Below the pieces are notes generated by a model, which saw only the letters and a program-made list of their open reading frames with translations, was not told where the DNA came from and searched no databases. The translations under genes were made by a program, and so were the position numbers. 64,000 nucleotides of DNA, taken from contig OY783208.1 of NCBI GenBank assembly GCA_963678705.1, forward strand, positions 8,494,001-8,558,000, read 5' to 3'. Shown here in pieces: positions 57,459 through 64,000 of the stretch. The stretch's first letter is position 1. Every line of letters begins with the position of its first letter. Source of the DNA: Panorpa germanica (lineage: Eukaryota > Arthropoda > Insecta > Mecoptera > Panorpidae).

Positions 57459-58345
57459 TTAATCCAGTGTCAGACCAAAGATGGTACGATGTTTTTTCAT
57501 ATCTAGGGCTAGTTGATGGAGGCCTCGTATGGCCAGGAAGGCAGCTGGAGTCAGTCCGAATGTCAGCACTTTCAATTCGTAAATTTTACTTACTCCACCA
57601 GGGTCAATCCAGGGTATTCGTAGATATTTTCGTATGGCCAGGAAGGCAGCTGGAGTCAGTCCGAATGTCAGCACTTTCAATTCGTAAATTTTACTTACTC
57701 CACCAGGGTCAATCCAGGGTATACGTAGATATTTTCGTACGGCCAGGAAGGCAGCTGGAGTCAGTCCGAATGTCAGCACTCTCAGTTCGTAAATTTTACT
57801 TACTCCACCAGGGTCAATCCAAGGTATTCGTAGATATTTTCGTATGGCCAGGAAGGCAGCTGGAGTCAGTCCGAATGTCAGCACTTTAAATTCGTAAATT
57901 TTACTTACTCCACCAGGGTCAATCCAGGGTATTCGTAGATATTTTCGTACGGCCAGGAAGGCAGCTGGAGTCAGTCCGAATGTCAGCACTTTCAATTCGT
58001 AAATTTTACTTACTCCACCAGGGCCAATCCAGGGTATTCGTAGATATTTTCGTACGGCCAGGAAGGCAGCTGGAGTCAGTCCGAATGTCAGCACTTTCAA
58101 TTCGTAAATTTCACTTACTCCACCAGGGTCAATCCAGGGTATTCGTAGATATTTTCGTACGGCCAGGAAGGCAGCTGGAGTCAGTCCGAATGTCAGCACT
58201 TTCAAATCGTAAATTTTACTTACTCCACCAGGGTCAATCCAGGGTATTCGTAGATATTTTCGTATGGCCAGGAAGGCAGCTGGAGTCAGTCGAATGTCAG
58301 CACTTTCAATTCGTAAATTTTACTTACTCCACCAGCCCGATCCAC
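57459..58345 (-). repeat. 105-bp tandem repeat, about eight copies, built from a BEL reverse-transcriptase segment
   Basis: Units start at 57,526, 57,631, 57,736, 57,841, 57,946, 58,051, 58,156 and 58,261 with period 105. On the minus strand each gives 35 residues in frame: KYLRIPWIDPGGVSKIYELK then VLTFGLTPAAFLAVR. This is the BEL RT palm stretch ('..R..W..DP.....YEL..VTYG..S.PFLA.R'), and the series ends in GLHQLALDMKKH as in a normal RT. Seven units stay open from 58,205 to 57,459; the eighth has a one-base loss. The plus strand is open too, but only as a by-product of period 105 = 3 x 35. Confidence 0.93.
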
Positions 58346-58897
58346 ATGCACACATCCACATGAACGATCAATGTATTCTTGAATAGAGGCTGCATACTGT
58401 TTCTTCAACTCAGGATCTCGTTGCATTTTGCAGAGAATACCTCGAAGTCGCTTCTCGGCCATCCATTGTGAGTCGCCTGGTGGGAGAGCAATTTCTTTAA
58501 AAGCTAACGCAAATACTGAGCGACCATCTTTGTCTCGAGAAAAGGGTTCCTCACATGCAATATCTTCAGCAGATGCGGGTACCTCCTCTATTTCTGAGAT
58601 TGCTTTTGGTTCAACTCTAACGTTTGTAGCCTTAGACGGGAGTGTGGAATTTTCTTGAGTATTTTCCTTGAGTATAACGTTTCCTCCAATATTCCGACCT
58701 AATAATGTGTTTTGTAGATTTACATTATTAATTCGCGAAAATAACCGCTTGTAAATAGCGTTTGCTCGCTGAAATTTATAAATAATTTCTTCACCGGCGT
58801 CGTCATGCTCCACGGATGCATCGATATTCCGCAATTCATCCTGAATATCTTTGAGTCCGGCTATAGCTGCTTCAACCTTTTCTGCGCACACTTTCAC
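58286..58897 (-). pseudogene. BEL/Pao gag start fused to pol fragment
   Basis: ATG at 58,897 next to the LTR remnant. Residues 1-75 are the helical gag N-terminus (MKVCAEKVEAAIAGLKDIQD, EEIIYKFQRANAIYKRLF). From about residue 118 the sequence is pol: FSRDKDGRSVFALAFKEIAL, KRLRGILCKMQRDPELKKQY, AASIQEYID. It then joins GGVSKIYELKVLTF, the RT repeat unit, and ends. So most of gag, the protease and part of RT are deleted in two steps. Confidence 0.78.
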
Positions 58898-58906
58898 TTC
58901 AACGGG

Positions 58907-59221
58907 GAATAAAATAACGGATGTAAGCTGTTTACCATATATTTAAACTTTAAAGAACGAACTTATAATTACAACTATTATCTTAGAACTATATCTTAAC
59001 ACTAAAACTAACAAAACATCTAAATTTAATCCAACGTACAAAGGAAGAAGACAACAATATAACAATTCCTTTCTCTTAGGCGGAGAAGGTTCTATATAAC
59101 AATGAAATATTTAAATAATTGAATGTGATGTAAACACAGTTAAATTAAATATTCCATGTTTAATTGAATCTATATAAAATGCGTAACAATGGTTTTGCTT
59201 CTACCAATGCAATACTGAACA
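58907..59221 (-). repeat. 5' LTR of the BEL element (on minus strand), truncated
   Basis: Matches 35,100-35,249 plus 55,928-56,101 almost base for base. About 150 bases at its inner end are missing, together with the primer-binding site, so the LTR abuts the gag start. It contains the unoccupied Polinton target GGAAGAAGACAAC at 59,043-59,055. Confidence 0.9.
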
Positions 59222-59226
59222 GTAAC

Positions 59227-60276
59227 CATTGTAAGAAAAATGGTCATATAGAAAAGTATTGTTTTATAAAGAAGGAAAATCTAGATACGGTTAACCCTGT
59301 TGCGCAAGTTAATACTTGTAGGGAGGCCACAATTTTATCAGAACCTTCTACTTGTTGTAAAAGATCGAAAAATCTTATATCTGATGGTTCTCAAGCATCT
59401 TTTACTAACAAGACACAACACAATTCAAATAATGAATTATGTTCTTTTTATGATTTTGATAAGATTGATACGGGTAAATTACAAAATACTAATGATATTC
59501 TAAGTTTTGACAGTAAAAATAAAAATGTTAAGGTTAAGCAAACAGCTGACACTATCCAATTCAAAATAGTCGCAGCCAAAGCTAAAACCGTGTCATTTTT
59601 ATTGGATACTGGTTCTCAAATCTCCTTGATTAAACAAAATATTTTAAATAACAATATCAGAATTAACAATAAATCTAAAATTCTATTGAAGGGTATTTCT
59701 GAAGGCACGCCTTATACTTTAGGTTCACTGAAAACTTCTATAATTTTAGATAGTAATAAGTCGAAACAAACTCTACAGGTTGTGTCAGAAGATTTCCCCA
59801 TCGAACACGATGGAATTATAGGGTTAGATATTTTACGAAAATTAAAGGCAGTAATTAATCTAGAAATGAACAGTGTACAATTCTCAGAGCGTGGCAAAAT
59901 ATTTGAGCTACCACTAATAAACATAAACAATATCGTTTTACCAGCACGTACGAAGAAAGTAATTCCTATGTCAGGTTCTACAGTGGGAGTTTGTGTAGCT
60001 AGAGAATTGTTACCTGAAGTCTTCTTAGCTAATGCATTAGTCAAGCCCGTTAAAAACATTTTTTATATATCAATAATAAACTCTTCAATGAAAAATATAG
60101 TACTTAGTAATTTCAAACCGAATATCATACCAATAGATCAATTTAATATTTACCATTTTTCAAAATCAAATCCTAACAACCGTAAGGAACTTTTACTAAA
60201 CAATTTAAATTTTTCACATGTCAATTCAGAATTAGTAACAGAATTAATAGAAATCTGTAACAGTTTTAATGACTAA
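59227..60276 (+). pseudogene. gypsy D gag end and protease
   Basis: Coding resumes after the BEL element with the rest of a CCHC knuckle (CKKNGHIEKYC) and continues open to a TAA at 60,274. The retropepsin core is at about 59,580-59,640: TVSFLLDTGSQISLIKQ, the DTGS active site, and the second hairpin IEHDGIIGLDILRKLKAVIN near 59,805. The TAA lies in frame just before LPGDKLSC, where similar elements read through, so it is a nonsense mutation. The ATG-like start at 59,164 lies in the LTR of the BEL element and is not real. Confidence 0.85.
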
Positions 60277-61640
60277 TTTTTTCTACCGGGAGACAAGTTA
60301 TCTTGTACGAGCGCATTAAGTCATAAGATAAAGATTAATTCTTTTAAACCTGTTAACGTTAAGCCGTATAGATTGCCCCATGCGCAGAACGAGATTGTAG
60401 AGAAGCATATTCAGGAACTGTTGGTTAACAACATCATTGAAGAAAGCGACTCACCCTATAACGCACCTCTATTAGTAGTACCCAAAAAAGCAGATGCGTT
60501 GGGAAACAAACAATTTCGTGTAGTAGTCGATTTCCGTAAACTTAATGAGCAGACGACAAGTGACGCCTATCCTTTGCCTCTTATACATGATATACTGGAC
60601 CAACTTAGCGGTGCAAAATTTTTCTCTACGCTTGACTTAGCAAGCGGTTTTCACCAGGTCCCTATGCTTCCCGAAGATAAAGAGAAAACAGCATTTAGTG
60701 TGAACTTTAAACACTATCAGTTTATAAGAATGCCATTCGGACTTAAAGGAGCCCCCCCCCATGTTTCAGAGACTTATGTCTCATGTTCTCACAGGTTTGC
60801 AAGGAATAGAATGCTTAATTTATTTGGACGATGTAGTCATTTTTGGCAAAAGCATTTCTGAGCATAACCAAAGATTAAAAAACGTATTTTCCAAATTACG
60901 AGAACATAATTTGAAGCTCCAACCGTCCAAATGTAACTTTCTTCACAAAGATTTGATTTATTTAGGTCATGTTATTAATGAAATGGGTATTCTACCGGAT
61001 CCTTCTAAAGTAGAAGCGATAAAGAATTTCCCCATTCCAAACAATCCTAAACAAATTAAAACATTTTTGGGTATGTCAGGCTATTATCGTCGGCATATAC
61101 CGCATTACGCAGAGATAGCCAAACCACTATATAATGCAGCAAACAGTAATGTTAAAGTGTTAGAATGGTCAAACCAGTGCGATGAATCATTTAAAACTTT
61201 AAAAAATAAATTAACCGTATCACCTGTTTTGCAATACCCGGACTTTGTAAAAATTTCGTTGTAACCACGGATGCAAGTAAATATGCTATAGGTGCAGTCC
61301 TTTCACAAGGTACTATTAAGGAAAGCCACCCGATAGCATATGCTTCAAGAACTCTAAATAAAGCACAACAAAATTATACAACTACTGAACGTGAGTTATT
61401 AGCAGTAGTATGGGCTGTTGCTCATTTTAGACCCTATCTCTACGGAAAGTTTTTTAGTATCGTAACAGACCATCAAGCCTTGACTTGGTTAATGAGTATT
61501 AAGGACCCGAGTTCTAGACTTATGCGTTGGCGAATAAAACTAGTATAATTACGAAGTAATATATAGACCAGGTAGTTCGATTCCACACGTAGATGCTCTA
61601 AGTCGCGTATACTCAGTTCAGGCTGATACAATAGATGTTA
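60277..61640 (+). pseudogene. gypsy D reverse transcriptase and RNase H
   Basis: RT from about 60,370: NEIVEKHIQELLVNNIIEES, FRVVVDFRKLNEQT, FFSTLDLASGFHQVPM, IRMPFGLKGAP. A nine-C run at 60,752-60,760 adds one base and shifts the frame; the other frame continues FQRLMSHVLTGLQGIECLIY with LDDVVIFG, then DLIYLGHVINEMGI and FLGMSGYYRRHIP. RNase H from 61,258 (after a shift in an A-run): FVVTTDASKYAIGAVLSQG, TTERELLAVVWAVAHFRPYL, VTDHQALTWLM. A two-base loss near 61,545 separates the final EVIYRPGSSIPHVDALSR. Catalytic residues (YLDD; D-E-D) are all present. Confidence 0.9.
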
Positions 61641-63155
61641 CATACGAAAATTATTTAGAAATAATTAAAAATAAAATTATCATAAACAATAAAGTAATTG
61701 AACATGATAAAAGTTTATATGACGCACCGACGTCATTTTCATTAGTAGATTTTGTATCAAAAGATTTTAAGAACTCAATTGGAAATTGTCCTGAATTAAT
61801 CAATAAATTTAGTAATATTGATGCATTTCGAGATTAATACTAGATTTATTATCTGTTTAATAATTAAGGAATTTCATTTTAATCTACCAAATTATAAAGA
61901 AATGTTTTTGGCATTAGTAAATCTAAAAATTTTTTGTACTTTACACAAAATTACTAATATTGCCATGAACAGGTTCGAATCTGAACTAACTAAATTAGAT
62001 TTCGCTCAGATACGAACTATGCTCAGATATATCTTTAATAAAACAAATATAACAGTACACATTTATAATGACACAATACTTAAAATTAGTGACCCCGAGT
62101 TAATAAACAATGTAATTTCGGAATTTCATGTTAATCCTACAGCAGGACACTTAGGAGTCTCTAAGACAAATAGACGATTAAAATCACACTTTAATTTTCC
62201 AAGTATGGTTAGAAAAGTCAAAAAATTTATTAGACAATGTGTATCATGTCAAAAGAATAAAGTGTGCAAATTAAATAAATGTCCTTTAACAATTACATCG
62301 ACTTCGATACATAGTTTCGAAAGGTTGGCTTTGGACATAGTATATCTTCCCAAGAAAGACGACGACGACAAATACAAATACCTACTAACAATACAAGACG
62401 ACCTTACTAAGTTTACGGAAGCCATTCCTATTATAAACCAGGAAGCAAATACTGTCGCGAAAGCACTAGTAACTAACGTCATTTGTAGATACGGGGTTCC
62501 TAACATGATCTTAACAGACCAAGGAACAAATTTCATGTCGAAAGTTTTTAAAGATATATGCAAGTTGTTAAAAATTAAACAATTAAAAACAACGGCGTTT
62601 AGACCAGCAACCAACGGTGCCTTAGAAAGAGTTCATAGAACCCTTACCGAATATCTAAGGAATTTTTGTAATAAACATGATGATTGGATAAATTGGGTTC
62701 CCTATGCAATGTTCGTGTATAACACAACTCCGCATACAGCGACCGATTTTACTCCTTTCGAACTAATTTATGGACATAAGGCAAATCTGCCTTCAATTTT
62801 TTATAAAGAACCAATCGAGGTAAATACTTATAATAATTTTATAGTAGAACTCAAACACAGGTTACAAGTAGCGAGAGAATTTGCTATGAATAACTTGGTT
62901 AAAAACAAAGAAAAAACAAAATTATATTTTGATAGAAGGGTCAATTCTCTTTTCACACCTGAAATAAACGAACTAGTTTTATTAAGAAATGAACAATTAC
63001 CAACCAAAGGACAGTCCAAAAAACTTTTACCCTTATACGTAGGGCCGTATAAAGTTACTAAAATTATATCCCCTGTTAATACAGAAATACTAATTGGTAA
63101 AAAACATACGGTAGATCATAATAATAGGTTGAAGAGATTTTGTACCAATGAATAA
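61641..63155 (+). pseudogene. gypsy D integrase
   Basis: The frame from about 61,818 to 63,155 is open. Zinc region: FHVNPTAGHLGVSKTNRRLK then FIRQCVSCQKNK (H-H-C-C). Catalytic core: RLALDIVYLPKKDD (first Asp), VPNMILTDQGTNFMSKVFKD (second Asp), NGALERVHRTLTEYLRNF (Glu). YNTTPHTATDFTPFELIYGH follows, and a C-terminal LLPLYVGPYKVTKII beta-barrel (GPY/F module). No chromodomain. The core seems intact, but the N-terminal connection to RNase H is broken, so it is listed as part of a defective polyprotein. Confidence 0.88.
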
Positions 63156-63440
63156 AACCTTGACGAATGAAATGGATTTTGTCAGGGATGATTGTTTCGT
63201 GGAGCAGTGTCAACTCTATACGATGGGATCAGAATCGTTGTCGACACTTTGCTTCTCTTTTTGTTTTTTTTCTAGAATTGTAACTCGTATATTTTGTTTT
63301 TATACGTGTCCCTTTTTTTTTGGAAGGGGGTGTTGTGATATGTACGACATCGTCCCTATCTCATTTTTCCTTTTTCTTTTCCTTAGAGCAGAAACGCATA
63401 TGTTTTGTTTTATATGCGTTCCTTTTCTTTGGTTAAGGAG
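63156..63440 (+). promoter_or_regulatory. gypsy D 3' untranslated region with duplicated polypurine-tract region
   Basis: Two similar blocks follow each other. Block 1: CGTATATTTTGTTTTTATACG hairpin (about 63,286), then TTTTTTGGAAGGGGGTGTTGTGATATG. Block 2: CGCATATGTTTTGTTTTATATGCG hairpin (about 63,396), then TTTGGTTAAGGAG and the true LTR start TGTTGTAAG. Hairpin plus purine tract is kept in both, while the bases differ, which looks like an old tandem duplication. Confidence 0.6.
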
Positions 63441-64000
63441 TGTTGTAAGTACGCATATGTCGCACTTACCTTTTATTTTTAATAATAATAAATGTTAATT
63501 ATTATATTATATTATAACTAAAGTTAACAGTTTTAGTATTAGTATTAATATTGTAACAAATAATTGTTTAAATTTAGCGCTTGTAAACATTGACTCTGGA
63601 CTGTGGATATTTTTATATTGTTTTAATACTGGTAACTCAGTATTGGTGTTATGCGATGTGAATATTGAAAATAAATCGTAATATACCGAGCTGTACTCGA
63701 GCCAGAGCATGATTATCAGTTCTAACTTCGATCGTACAACAACTCTAATTGTAACATCAAGTATTCTACTGTAAGCACATTTCGCTATTAATCAATTTAT
63801 AACACTAGAATTTACATTTTGTTTTATATCTGGCATCTTTATTAGTTTAATAAAATATTATTGTAATTAAGTATTCAGATATTATAATACAACTAATAAA
63901 TGATATATTTTAATAAAAGTGTTTGAATTAATAGTATTTAAAAAGATACTAATTGTTCCAACGCTGTACGTTGTAACAAGGTTATACTTTAGACCGCTCA
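63441..64000 (+). repeat. 3' LTR of gypsy D (cut by the window end)
   Basis: 560 bases from TGTTGTAAGTACGCATATGT, nearly identical to the 5' LTR with the Helitron removed (30,388-30,449 and 32,059-32,566). It shows the unoccupied Helitron site at about 63,500. About 270 bases of the LTR lie beyond the window. Confidence 0.9.

Larger units (their letters stand above)
34958..59221 (-). mobile_element. BEL/Pao LTR retrotransposon (minus strand), internally deleted, with Polinton in one LTR
   Basis: On the plus strand the element begins TGTTAAG at 34,958 and ends CTGAACA at 59,221, flanked by the 5-bp duplication GTAAC (34,953-34,957 and 59,222-59,226). Reading on the minus strand: 5' LTR (59,221-58,907, lacking its last about 150 bases), gag/pol start, expanded RT repeat, connection/integrase/DUF5641, polypurine tract (complement of TACTCCCCCCGTT at 56,102), 3' LTR (56,101-34,958 with the Polinton inside). 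Most of gag, RT, RNase H and the integrase core are deleted, so it cannot move by itself. Confidence 0.9.
30388..64000 (+). mobile_element. gypsy-type LTR retrotransposon D, outermost host of the nested stack (3' end outside window)
   Basis: Parts in order: 5' LTR 30,388-32,823 (split by a Helitron), leader 32,824-33,979, gag 33,980-34,957, [BEL insertion 34,958-59,221], rest of gag/protease 59,222-60,276, RT/RNase H to about 61,640, integrase to 63,155, 3' LTR from 63,441 to the window end. Removing the nested insertions leaves an element of roughly 8 kb. LTR copies are almost identical over the shared 550 bases, so insertion was recent, but the coding already carries stops and frameshifts. 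Confidence 0.9.

Noticed and set aside
57446..57889. Long open frames on the plus strand (57,446-57,889 and 57,980-58,363) with repeated 35-residue units
   Set aside because: They arise because the tandem period is 105, a multiple of three. The minus-strand reading is the one that matches BEL reverse transcriptase and continues into normal RT sequence.
59164..59226. Apparent start of the protease ORF inside the BEL LTR
   Set aside because: The first 20 residues come from LTR sequence and the target duplication; true coding resumes at 59,227 as the continuation of gag.
1..64000. tRNA or rRNA genes
   Set aside because: No cloverleaf-like A and B boxes with a plausible fold and no conserved rRNA core were noticed by eye; a dedicated covariance search was not possible.

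Overview
The window looks like nuclear DNA of an arthropod, most likely an insect. It is AT-rich, has GT-AG introns, a C2H2 zinc-finger gene, a THAP-domain gene and a dense mix of eukaryotic transposable elements (gypsy, BEL/Pao, jockey and R1-like LINEs, P-element-like, mariner, piggyBac, Helitrons and a Maverick/Polinton). No bacterial signals, rRNA, tRNA or CRISPR were seen. Species cannot be named from the sequence alone.

Left part (1-30,387): a graveyard of old elements around a few host-like genes. In order: a piggyBac C-terminal end; a gypsy gag/pol remnant; an unidentified acidic ORF piece; a BEL/Pao gag/pol remnant; gypsy gag scraps; a P-element-like transposase broken by later insertions; a mariner C-terminus; AT-rich tandem repeats; an unrecognised decayed multi-exon gene on the minus strand (about 12.3-14.5 kb); a BEL LTR copy; a THAP-domain gene inside a 1.2 kb unit with short inverted ends; a jockey LINE and R1-like LINE pieces; and a C2H2 zinc-finger gene flanked by two copies of a roughly 0.8 kb duplicated segment.

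Right part (30,388-64,000): a nested stack of insertions whose boundaries can be read almost to the base. The host is a gypsy-type LTR element whose 5' LTR starts at 30,388 and whose 3' LTR runs off the window end. Its 5' LTR is split by a small Helitron (30,450-32,058). Its gag is split by a BEL/Pao element on the minus strand (34,958-59,221; 5-bp target duplication GTAAC). One LTR of that BEL element is split by a Maverick/Polinton (35,250-55,921; 6-bp target duplication AAGAAG, termini AG...CT). The Polinton is in turn split by an autonomous-type Helitron (41,427-47,140; TC...CTAG, inserted between A and T). For every level an uninterrupted copy of the target exists inside the window (the sister LTR or the opposite inverted arm), except for the BEL insertion, where the target duplication and the resumed zinc-knuckle reading frame serve instead.

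The most unusual object is the Polinton. Apart from the Helitron it is about 15.0 kb, of which about 13.7 kb is a near-identical inverted repeat (arms of about 6.88 and 6.86 kb) around a 1.23 kb unique centre. Each arm carries a protein-primed-type DNA polymerase B with an HNH/endonuclease-VII-like segment, a truncated retroviral-type integrase with a C-terminal chromodomain, pieces of two further PolB genes, and small unknown ORFs. No capsid, protease or packaging ATPase gene was recognised. Both polymerase copies share a TAG stop just upstream of the catalytic YxDTDS motif.
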